In this document: positions 1 through 6,934 of the stretch, piece after piece
Numbering within the stretch: the stretch's first letter is position 1
Layout of the letters: each line of letters begins with the position of its first letter
From: Roseiarcus sp963748545
Lineage (GTDB): Bacteria > Pseudomonadota > Alphaproteobacteria > Rhizobiales > Beijerinckiaceae
Length of the DNA stretch: 64,000 bases
Direction: 5' to 3'
Assembly (NCBI GenBank): GCA_963748545.1
Contig: CAVVJO010000013.1
Span: 21,072-85,071 of the forward strand
Position numbers and translations under genes: made by a program
The notes under the pieces: generated by a model
Database searches by the model: none
What the model saw: the letters and a program-made list of their open reading frames with translations, nothing else
Told to the model about the DNA's origin: nothing

Positions 1-37
1 TGAAGCCCTTGAAAAGGTTAATTCCCGGAGCCTGGCC
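1..37. repeat. Partial copy of a dispersed palindromic repeat
   Basis: The window opens inside a sequence resembling the right half of the repeat at 130-178: a CCCTTGAAAAG core followed by an AATTCCCGG arm. The left half lies outside the window. It is intergenic and I see no coding function. Confidence 0.4.
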
Positions 38-129
38 GGCGTGGCCGCGTCACGGGAGGCCGAGGCCAAACGTCCGGCTTGGGCCGCCGCGGCGCCGGCG
101 CCCGACCTCGCCCGCGCCCCGGCCAACGC

Positions 130-178
130 GCGCCCGGAATTTCCGCCGCAACCCCTTGAAAAGTCCCAATTCGGGCGC
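130..178. repeat. Dispersed imperfect palindrome (complete copy)
   Basis: The arms GCGCCCGGAATT and AATTCGGGCGC flank a centre containing CCGCCGCA and CCCTTGAAAAG, so the element can fold into a hairpin. Closely related sequences occur at 49956-50000 and 50103-50165, also in a gene-free gap. This is a REP-like intergenic element, judged by comparison of copies within the window. Confidence 0.55.
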
Positions 179-280
179 GGGTTCTCCCCCAAGCCGACGC
201 CCGCCGCGCCCGCGCTCGATCCGCTGGGCCTCGCCGCGCGCCCCTGGAAGGGGACGGCCGCATCGGTCGGCGCGCTGGCG

Positions 281-980
281 GCGGCCGGCGCGTAGAGCCG
301 TTCGCCATTCGGCAGAGGCGCCGTCCCTTCTCCCCGCTTGCGGGGAGAAGGTCAGGATGAGGGGCGCGGGCGACGAGACGCGGCGGCTAATCGCCAGCGC
401 CCCTCTCCCCGGCCCTCTCCCCGCAAGCGGGGCGAGGGGGCTGCAAAGCCCGCGCCCGCCGCGGCCGGCGCGTAGAGCCGTTCGCCATTCGGCAGAGGCG
501 CCGTCCCTTCTCCCCGCTTGCGGGGAGAAGGTCAGGATGAGGGGCGTGGGCGACGAGACGCGGCGGCCAATCGCCAGCGCCCCTCGCCCCGACCCTCTCC
601 CCGCAGGCGGGGCGAGGGGGCTGCAAAGCCGGCGCTCGCCGCGGCCGGCGCGTAGAACTATTCGGTAGAGGCGCCGTCCCTTCTCCCCGCTTGCGGGGAG
701 AAGGTTAGGATGAGGGGCGCGGGCGACGAGACGCGGCGGCTAGTCGCCAGCGCCCCTCGCCCCGGCCCTCTCCCCGCAAGCGGGGCGAGGGGGCTGCAAA
801 GCCGGCGCTCGCCGCGGCCGGCGCGTAGAGCCGTTTGCTATTCGATAGAGGCGCCGTCCCTTCTCCCCGCTTGCGGGGAGAAGGTCAGGAGTGAGGGGCG
901 CGGGCGACGAGACGCGGCGGCTAATCGCCGGTACGAACCCCGGCCCTCTCCCCGCAAGCGGGGCGAGGGGGCTGCAAAGA
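281..980. repeat. Four tandem ~180-bp repeats with internal palindromes
   Basis: Four head-to-tail units begin with GCGGCCGGCGCGTAGA at 281, 461, 641 and 814. The periods are 180, 180 and 173 (a 7-base deletion in unit 3); the last unit ends near 980. Each unit carries a palindrome centred on CCCCGCTTGCGGGG and, about 90 bases later, one centred on CCCCGCAAGCGGGG, which are near-inverted copies of each other. Copies differ by scattered substitutions, so they are not a trivial duplication. Open frames through the array exist only because it lacks stop codons. Short repeats of this CTCCCCGCAAGCGGGG type are common in intergenic DNA of Rhizobiales. Confidence 0.8.
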
Positions 981-1184
981 CGGCGGGTAGAGGACGTCTC
1001 GAACTCCAGCCGCAACTGCGCCGCCTCGCCCTCGGGAAGCCAATTCGCCATCGGCGGAAAGACGTTGCGCCCCTGGCCGTCCGTCTCTCATCGCCTCCCC
1101 TAATCGCGCATTGGTTTGGAATTTCCCGGATTGGGATTACATGCTGGGCGCCGGACCGAGGACCTTCGTAGCCAACCTCTCGAA

Positions 1185-1207
1185 TTAAGTCAATGTTGCT
1201 GACCTAA
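1185..1207. promoter_or_regulatory. Candidate MarR operator overlapping the start codon
   Basis: A perfect inverted repeat TTAxGTCA-N7-TGACxTAA spans 1185-1207 and its last base is the A of the downstream MarR gene's ATG. MarR proteins commonly bind such palindromes in their own promoters, so autoregulation is a reasonable inference. There is no purine-rich ribosome-binding site upstream of the ATG, so the transcript may be leaderless. Confidence 0.55.
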
Positions 1208-1728
1208 TGACCGACATGATGCCGCCCGCCGCCGCCAGCATCGACCTGGGCGCCCGCGCGCGCGCCGACGATGCGCCGATGTACGATCTGATCGAGCTGC
1301 TGTTTTTCGCCTATCGCGACTTCGTCGGCGACGCCGATCGGCTGCTCGAATCCTACGGGTTTGGCCGAGCGCACCACCGGGTGCTCTACTTCGTCAACCG
1401 AAGGCCGGGCCTGACGATCGCCGAACTGCTGGAGATCCTGCGCATCACCAAACAGAGCCTCAACCGGGTCCTGCGCGAGCTCGTGGACAAGAATTTCATC
1501 GAGGCGCGAGCCGGAGCCCTCGATCGTCGTCGGCGGGAGCTTTACGCCACGGCTGACGGCGAACGCCTCGCCTTGCGGCTCGCTCAGGCGCAGACGCGCC
1601 AATTCTCTGCGGCGCTGGAGAGGCTTGGCCCTTCCGGTCGTCAGTCGGCCACCCAATTCCTCACCGCGATGATCGATCCGCAGGACCATGACGCCCGCGC
1701 GGCGATCCCTGGAGAGCCCCGGACGTGA
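1207..1728 (+). CDS. MarR family transcriptional regulator (PetP-like)
   Basis: A 173-residue winged-helix regulator. The recognition region (about residues 75-120) contains LTIAELLEILRITKQSLNR followed by the wing and a DRRRREL segment typical of MarR proteins, with flanking dimerisation helices. It overlaps the next gene by 4 bases (GTGA), so the two are translationally coupled. MarR followed by an OmpR-type response regulator resembles petP-petR, known upstream of the cytochrome bc1 operon in Rhodobacter. No bc1 genes are present here, so the same role cannot be assumed. A palindrome over its start codon suggests self-regulation. Confidence 0.85.
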   Translation: MTDMMPPAAASIDLGARARADDAPMYDLIELLFFAYRDFVGDADRLLESYGFGRAHHRVLYFVNRRPGLTIAELLEILRITKQSLNRVLRELVDKNFIEARAGALDRRRRELYATADGERLALRLAQAQTRQFSAALERLGPSGRQSATQFLTAMIDPQDHDARAAIPGEPRT

Positions 1729-2432
1729 CCGCGCCGCCCCCTGGAGACGACGCCGCGCATGTGCTGGTGGTCGACGACGACCGGCGGCTCAGGGATTTGC
1801 TGTCGAGCTATCTGAAGAAGAATGGCCATCGGGTGACCGTCGCCGCCAACGCCAGCGAGGCGAGGGGCTTCCTCGATGGACTGGCCTTCGACATCATTGT
1901 GCTCGACGTCATGATGCCCGGGGAGAACGGCTTCGTCTTTGCCGCCACTCTGCGGCAGCGCTCGCAGGTGCCAATTCTGATGCTGACGGCGCGCGGCGAC
2001 CCGGAAGACCGGGTCCGCGGGCTCGAGATCGGCGTCGACGACTATCTCTCGAAGCCCTTCGATCCGCGTGAGCTGCTGTTGCGGATCGGATCAATTCTGC
2101 GACGCACGCGGGCGGAGTCGGTCGGCAAGCCGGAGGCCTCGGTGGTCCGCTTCGGCCAGTTCACCTTTTCGCTCGAGCGGGGCGAACTGCGCGCAGGCGA
2201 GGAACTCGTCCAAATCACGGAGCGCGAGCGCGAGATGCTCCGGCTCCTGTGCGCAAACGCCGGGGCGAGCGTGACTCGCGAGGCGCTGTCGGAACTCGGC
2301 GGCGCGGCCCAGGAACGGACGGTCGACGTGCTCATCAACCGGCTCAGGCGGAAGATCGAGCGGGACCCGGCCAATCCGGTTTATCTCCAGACGGCGCGCG
2401 GCGCCGGCTACCGATTGATCGCCGACGGATGA
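1725..2432 (+). CDS. OmpR/PhoB-family response regulator
   Basis: A 235-residue two-domain regulator. The receiver domain (about 12-125) has the acidic pocket DDD at 17-19, the phosphoacceptor Asp61 in VLDVMMPGENGF and Lys110 in LSKPF. The C-terminal winged helix (about 140-232) ends in RLRRKIERDP and VRGAGY-like wing sequence. The GTG start lies in the stop codon of the MarR gene and its own stop overlaps the kinase start by ATGA, so the three genes form one coupled operon. Its cognate kinase is presumably the next gene; target genes are unknown. Confidence 0.9.
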   Translation: MTAPPPGDDAAHVLVVDDDRRLRDLLSSYLKKNGHRVTVAANASEARGFLDGLAFDIIVLDVMMPGENGFVFAATLRQRSQVPILMLTARGDPEDRVRGLEIGVDDYLSKPFDPRELLLRIGSILRRTRAESVGKPEASVVRFGQFTFSLERGELRAGEELVQITEREREMLRLLCANAGASVTREALSELGGAAQERTVDVLINRLRRKIERDPANPVYLQTARGAGYRLIADG

Positions 2433-3817
2433 GCGTGCGCCCTTCTTTTCGAACGCGGCGCGTTCTTGCGCAAATTCGCGATCTCTACCGGCGATGCGCG
2501 CGCGGGCTTGCTGAGATCCTGCCCAAGGGGCTTTACAAGAGGTCCCTGCTGATCGTCATTCTGCCGATGGTGCTGTTGCAGACGGCTGTGACCTTCGCCT
2601 TCATGCAACACCATTTCGAACTCGTCACCCGCCGCCTGTCCAAATCGGTCGCGCGCGACGTCGGCGCGCTGGCCGACCTCTACAGCGAGCTTCCGCCGGG
2701 CGCGGACGACGCCAGTCTGGCCAATCTCGCCGCCGAACGCTTCCGGATGGATGCGACGGTTCTTCCTCGCGGGCCGTTGCCGCCGGCCATGCCGCGGTCG
2801 TTCTTCAGCGCGCTCGATCCCTTGACGCGCACGCTTCCCAGCGAGCTCAAGAGGCAAGTCCAGCAGCCGTTCTGGGTCGACACCATCGGTCGCTCGGGCC
2901 TGATGGAGATCCGGGTCGATCTCGGAGACCGGGTCCTCCGGCTGGTCACGCGCCGCGCGCTCGCTTACGAGGCGAATGCGCATATTTTCGTCTTGTGGAT
3001 GATGGGCGCGATGCTGGTCCTGTTGACGGTCGCGATCATTTTCTTACGCAACCAGATCCGGCCGATCCTGCGGTTGGCGCGAGCGGCCGAGGACTTCGGC
3101 AAGGGTAGGGACATCGATTTCAGCCCGCATGGCGCGCGAGAGGTCCGTCAGGCAGGCCACGCCTTCATCGAAATGAAGCAGCGCGTCGCCCGCGCGACCG
3201 AGCAGCGCACCGCGATGCTCAACGGCGTCAGCCACGATCTTCGCACCATTTTGACGCGGTTCAAGCTGTCGCTGGCTTTGCTCGATAACTCCGCCGACAG
3301 CGATCTCCTGCAAAAGGACGTCGACGAAATGGGCCGCATGCTCGAAGGCTACCTCGCCTTCGCCCGTGGGGACGCGAGCGAGGCGACCGTCCGCACCGAC
3401 GTCGGGGCGGTGCTTGAAGATCTCCGCGTGGACGCTGAACGGCACGGCGCCGCCGTGAGCCTCGAGACGCGTGGTGATCTCGACATCCGAGTTCGGCCGA
3501 TGGCGATCAAGCGCTGCATCGGCAATCTGGTCGCCAACGCCCAGCGTCATGCCGACAACGTCTGGATCACGGCCAGGCGAGAGGCCCAATTCGTCTCGGT
3601 CCTGATCGACGACGATGGGATCGAAATCCCTCCCGAGCATCGGGAGGACGTCTTCCGCCCGTTCTATCGGCTCGATAAGTCAAGGAACCAGGATGAAGGC
3701 GGCGCCGGCCTTGGGCTTGCGATCGCCCGCGACATCGCCCGTTCGCACGGAGGCGACATCGTGCTGAACGACAGTCCGATGGGGGGCCTACAGGCCGCAG
3801 TCCGACTTCCGGTCTGA
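2429..3817 (+). CDS. Membrane sensor histidine kinase (EnvZ-like)
   Basis: Starting at the ATG overlapping the regulator's stop gives 462 residues. Order: TM1 (about 39-59), a periplasmic sensor of about 120 residues, TM2 (about 186-206), HAMP, a HisKA box with His269 in GVSHDLRTILTRF, then the HATPase domain. The N box (NLVANAQRH, about 366-374) and the G2 box GAGLGL (425-430) are good. Oddities: the usual Pro after HDLRT is Ile, and the G1 box reads DDDGIEIP instead of the usual DxGxGIP, losing the second Gly. The sequence around G1 is otherwise in frame, so this looks like a real variant that could affect nucleotide binding. It probably phosphorylates the preceding regulator. Confidence 0.88.
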   Translation: MSVRPSFRTRRVLAQIRDLYRRCARGLAEILPKGLYKRSLLIVILPMVLLQTAVTFAFMQHHFELVTRRLSKSVARDVGALADLYSELPPGADDASLANLAAERFRMDATVLPRGPLPPAMPRSFFSALDPLTRTLPSELKRQVQQPFWVDTIGRSGLMEIRVDLGDRVLRLVTRRALAYEANAHIFVLWMMGAMLVLLTVAIIFLRNQIRPILRLARAAEDFGKGRDIDFSPHGAREVRQAGHAFIEMKQRVARATEQRTAMLNGVSHDLRTILTRFKLSLALLDNSADSDLLQKDVDEMGRMLEGYLAFARGDASEATVRTDVGAVLEDLRVDAERHGAAVSLETRGDLDIRVRPMAIKRCIGNLVANAQRHADNVWITARREAQFVSVLIDDDGIEIPPEHREDVFRPFYRLDKSRNQDEGGAGLGLAIARDIARSHGGDIVLNDSPMGGLQAAVRLPV

Positions 3818-3818
3818 A

Positions 3819-3840
3819 CGGGCCTGCGGCCCGCTTGCTT
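3819..3840. terminator. Hairpin between convergent kinase and trxA genes
   Basis: CGGGCC-TGC-GGCCCG (3819-3833) forms a 6-bp GC stem between two convergent genes. The following bases on the plus strand are CTTGCTT, a weak T-rich tail, so it may act as a bidirectional terminator. Confidence 0.4.
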
Positions 3841-3842
3841 CA

Positions 3843-4176
3843 TCAGACCGCGGTGGAAATCCAGCGCGACAGCTCGGTCTTCGGCCCCGCTCCGACCTTG
3901 GTCGCGACATTCTTGCCGCCCTTGAAGATCATCAAGAGTCGGAATCGATCGGACGCCATACTTGCCCGCAATTCCCGGGTTCTCATCGACATTCAGCTTG
4001 GCGATCTTGACCTTGCCCTTCATCTCCGTCGCGATTTCCTCAAGCGCGGGAGCGATCATCCGACAGGGGCCGCACCATTCCGCCCAGAAATCGACGACCA
4101 CGGGTTCGCTCGACCCGATCACGTCGGCCTCGAAGCTCGCATCGGTGACTTTCGCAGTAACTGAGTTGTCGCCCAT
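3843..4176 (-). CDS. trxA: Thioredoxin (single-base frameshift)
   Basis: The N-terminal two thirds are classic thioredoxin: VVVDFWAEWCGPCRMIAP with the WCGPC redox motif, then KLNVDENP and the cis-Pro motif SIPTL. Directly after SIPTL the frame is broken by one extra A at about 3934-3935. Removing it gives SIPTLMIFKGGKN and a normal C-terminus ending at the stop at 3843, for about 110 residues. Thioredoxin reduces cytosolic disulfides and is highly conserved, so a sequencing insertion is more likely than a real mutation. The start at 4176 (MGDNSV) is preferred over an upstream in-frame ATG at 4212 that would add an Arg-rich tail. Confidence 0.9.
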
Positions 4177-4346
4177 TTCGCCCTCGGCGTTGGCGCGGCG
4201 ACGCCGCCGCATGCCAGATAGTTAGGAACCGGGGTGGACCCCGTCAAGAACGTCAGGCCCTCTCGTCAGCCTCGACGCCGTCGCCAGCGCCGGTTCCCGC
4301 GCTTGCAAGCTTGACAGGGGCGGGGGCTCGCCCTAGCGGGGCGACG

Positions 4347-5255
4347 ATGTCCATCCCCGACCAGACCCAGGCGGTCCGTCAGATCGCCCGGCTCGCCGAG
4401 ATCTCCGATGACTACGATGTCCTCCTGTGCGATATCTGGGGCGTCGTGCACAACGGCGTGGCGGCTTTTCCGTCTGCGTCCGAGGCTCTGGTCGCGTATC
4501 GCCGCCGCGGCGGGACGGTTGTTCTCATCACCAACGCTCCGCGTCCTTCGGCGCCGGTGCGCCGCCAGTTGCTGAAGCTCGGCGTCGCGCCCGACGCCTT
4601 TGACGACATCGCCACTTCGGGCGACGTGACGATCGCTCTGATCGCCGAGAAAATCGACCAGCCGGTTCTCCATATCGGTCCTTCCCGCGACCTCAGCCTG
4701 TTCGAAGCCGCCGGCGAGGCGGCGGGGCGTCAGCCGCGACGGGTGCGGCTCGAAGCCGCCCGCTATGCAGTCTGCACCGGATTGCGGGACGACGTGGCGG
4801 AGACGCTCGACGATTACGAGACGGAGTTGCGGGCCCTGGCGGCCCGCGGCGTCCCGATGATCTGCGCCAATCCCGACCTCGTGATCCATCGGGGCGAGAC
4901 CCTTATTTATTGCGCTGGCGCGCTCGCCGCCCGGTTCGAGGCGCTGGGCGGAGAGGTTGTTTACGCGGGCAAGCCGCACTTGCCGATCTACCGGCGCGCG
5001 CTCGCGCTCGCCCAGAAAGCGCGCGGCGCCCTGGTCGACGATCGGCGGGTCCTGGCCGTCGGCGACGGGATGAACACCGACATCGCCGGCGCGGCGCGGG
5101 CGGGACTGGACGCGCTGCTGGTCACGAGGGGCATTCACCGTTCGGCGCTGCATGGCGAGTCCCTGGAAACCGTTGCGGATCCCCACAAGCTCCAGCGGCT
5201 GTTCGAAGAGTTTTCGCTCTGGCCAAAGGCGGCGATCGCCGCGCTCGAGGGCTGA
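4347..5255 (+). CDS. HAD-superfamily hydrolase, TIGR01459-type
   Basis: 302 residues from the ATG at 4347. HAD motif I is LLCDIWGVVHNG near residue 32, where the second Asp position is Trp, as in this subfamily. Motif II lies in VVLITNAPRP, and motifs III/IV in AGKPHLPIYRRAL and VLAVGDGMNTDIAGA. The cap insert is of the C2 (NagD-like) type. The substrate is unknown; the family is usually annotated as a sugar- or nucleotide-phosphatase. The gene sits alone between trxA (minus strand) and the MaoC gene. Confidence 0.85.
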   Translation: MSIPDQTQAVRQIARLAEISDDYDVLLCDIWGVVHNGVAAFPSASEALVAYRRRGGTVVLITNAPRPSAPVRRQLLKLGVAPDAFDDIATSGDVTIALIAEKIDQPVLHIGPSRDLSLFEAAGEAAGRQPRRVRLEAARYAVCTGLRDDVAETLDDYETELRALAARGVPMICANPDLVIHRGETLIYCAGALAARFEALGGEVVYAGKPHLPIYRRALALAQKARGALVDDRRVLAVGDGMNTDIAGAARAGLDALLVTRGIHRSALHGESLETVADPHKLQRLFEEFSLWPKAAIAALEG

Positions 5256-5322
5256 CCCCCGAACGCGCCGCCCTCATTCGCAATGCGAATTGATCGCCCC
5301 GGAGAATTCAAAATAGGAAAAA

Positions 5323-5353
5323 GAGCCGGCGATCAAAAACGCTCCGCCGGCTC
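5323..5353. other. Hairpin-forming inverted repeat upstream of the MaoC gene
   Basis: GAGCCGGCG (5323-5331) and CGCCGGCTC (5345-5353) form a 9-bp stem with a 13-base A-rich loop, ending 17 bases before the MaoC start. No T-tract follows. It could be a transcript leader structure or a weak terminator of the upstream HAD gene. Confidence 0.35.
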
Positions 5354-5370
5354 GGGAAGGCGCTGGGCGA

Positions 5371-5826
5371 ATGTCAAAGACGATGTTCCAGACATTGTAT
5401 TTCGAGGACCTCACGGTCGGCATGCGGGAGACCATAACCAAGACTGTCGAAAACGAGGATGTCATCGGGTTCGCCGAATTGTCGGGCGACCATAATCCCA
5501 TTCATCTTTCCGAACATTTTGCCCGCAAGACGCGGTTTGGCACCCGAATCGTGCACGGACTCTACACCGCGAGCCTGATCTCCGCCGTGATTGGCATGCG
5601 GCTTCCCGGACCCGGCGCCGTCTACATCTCCCAGACCTTGAATTTCCTTGGGCCGGTCAAGATCGGCGACGTGATCGATGTGAGCGTCGAGGTCGTCGAA
5701 TTGACGGAGAAGGGTCGGCGCGTCCGTTTGAAGTGCGAGTGTCGGGTTGGCGACTCCCTTGTCCTGGAAGGCGAGGGGATGCTCAGCGTTCCTCCAAATC
5801 CGAAGCTAAGGCATGCGCACGCTTGA
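5371..5826 (+). CDS. MaoC-family (R)-specific enoyl-CoA hydratase-like protein
   Basis: 151 residues with a single hot-dog domain. The catalytic hydratase-2 motif is seen as AELSGDHNPIHLSEHFA (Asp and His in GDHNPIH), followed by RIVHGLYTASLISAVIG. This family hydrates trans-2-enoyl-CoA to (R)-3-hydroxyacyl-CoA and is often linked to PHA supply or fatty-acid metabolism. No PHA genes lie in the window, so the role stays open. It runs just before ribF in the same direction, with 73 bases to the chosen ribF start. Confidence 0.87.
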   Translation: MSKTMFQTLYFEDLTVGMRETITKTVENEDVIGFAELSGDHNPIHLSEHFARKTRFGTRIVHGLYTASLISAVIGMRLPGPGAVYISQTLNFLGPVKIGDVIDVSVEVVELTEKGRRVRLKCECRVGDSLVLEGEGMLSVPPNPKLRHAHA

Positions 5827-5899
5827 CCGCAGCCCGCAGGAGAGGCACTTAGGCGGGGCTCGCCACCGCGCCATGGAAATCCGAGGATCGCAGCACGTC

Positions 5900-6853
5900 A
5901 TGACCAGCGGCTTCGTGCTCGCCACGGATCCGGCGACGCCGCCGCAAGGCCTGAAACGCGCCGTTTACGCAATCGGGAATTTCGACGGTCTTCACCTGGG
6001 CCATCAGGCGGTTCTCGAACGGACTCGACGCCTCGCTGCGGATCGAGGCGCGCCGAGCGCGCTTCTGACTTTCGAGCCGCACCCGGCCGACTATTTCGCG
6101 GAGCGTCCGGTCGCGTTCCGCTTGACCCCGCCGAACGTCAAGGCCTTGCTCGCCGAACGGCTCGGCCTCTCTGGAATTGTTTTTATCACCTTCGACGCAG
6201 GGCTCGCAGGAAGAACCGCTGAAGAGTTTGTCCGCACCGTCCTGGTCGAGAGACTGGATGTCGCGGCCGTGATCGTCGGCTGGGACTTCCATTTCGGCAA
6301 AGGCCGGACCGGCACGCCGGCCTTCCTGGCGGATGCGGGCCGCCGCTATGGCTTCTCGGTCGAGATTGTCGGCAAGGTGGAGCTTGGCGAAGGAGAGGGC
6401 GCGCGCGTCGTCTCGTCGACGGCGATCCGCCGCGCGCTGGAGCGCGGCGACGTCGTCGATGCCGCGCGCGGCCTTGGTCGGCGGTACGTCGTGTCAGGGC
6501 CGGTCATTCAGGGACAGCGCCTCGGACGCACCCTGGGGGTCCCGACCGCGAACATCGAGTTGCCGCCCACCAACAGACTGGCGCACGGGGTTTATGCGGT
6601 CCGCGCGATTGTCGACGGGCGCTCTCATCCCGCCGTCGCGAGTTTCGGCGTCAGGCCGACGGTGGATAATGGTCCGCCATTGCTCGAGGTGCATGTTTTG
6701 GACTTCGCCGGCGATCTCTATGGCCGCGAGATGGCGGTCGAGTTCGTCGAGAGAATCCGTGACGAGCAGAAATTCAATTCGCTCGCGGCGCTTGTCGAGG
6801 AGATGCAGCGCGACGTGTCGCGCGCACGCGCAATTCTGGCGCGCGCCTCCTGA
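5900..6853 (+). CDS. ribF: Bifunctional riboflavin kinase / FAD synthetase
   Basis: 317 residues from the ATG at 5900. The N-terminal FAD synthetase half has the nucleotidyl-transferase motif AIGNFDGLHLGHQ, and the ISSTAIR-like VVSSTAIRRAL motif closes it. The C-terminal riboflavin kinase half has GRTLGVPTANI and FGVRPTVDNG. It converts riboflavin to FMN and then FAD in the cytosol. In-frame ATGs at 5813 and 5873 would add residues not typical of the family. It lies upstream of ileS-lspA, a common order in proteobacteria (ribF-ileS-lspA). Confidence 0.93.
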   Translation: MTSGFVLATDPATPPQGLKRAVYAIGNFDGLHLGHQAVLERTRRLAADRGAPSALLTFEPHPADYFAERPVAFRLTPPNVKALLAERLGLSGIVFITFDAGLAGRTAEEFVRTVLVERLDVAAVIVGWDFHFGKGRTGTPAFLADAGRRYGFSVEIVGKVELGEGEGARVVSSTAIRRALERGDVVDAARGLGRRYVVSGPVIQGQRLGRTLGVPTANIELPPTNRLAHGVYAVRAIVDGRSHPAVASFGVRPTVDNGPPLLEVHVLDFAGDLYGREMAVEFVERIRDEQKFNSLAALVEEMQRDVSRARAILARAS

Positions 6854-6934
6854 AGGCTCGATTTGGCGTTTCGGGGGAAATCCTCTAAGTCCCTCGCCCT
6901 TGCTCGCTGAACTTCCATCCTGGCCACGCAACTC

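Noticed and set aside
9..668. 219-residue open frame through the tandem repeats
   Set aside because: It follows the repeat period, has repeated Arg/Pro-rich peptide blocks and no domain; openness comes from high GC and repetition.
281..980. CRISPR array
   Set aside because: Units are ~180 bases with no short-repeat/unique-spacer alternation and no cas genes.
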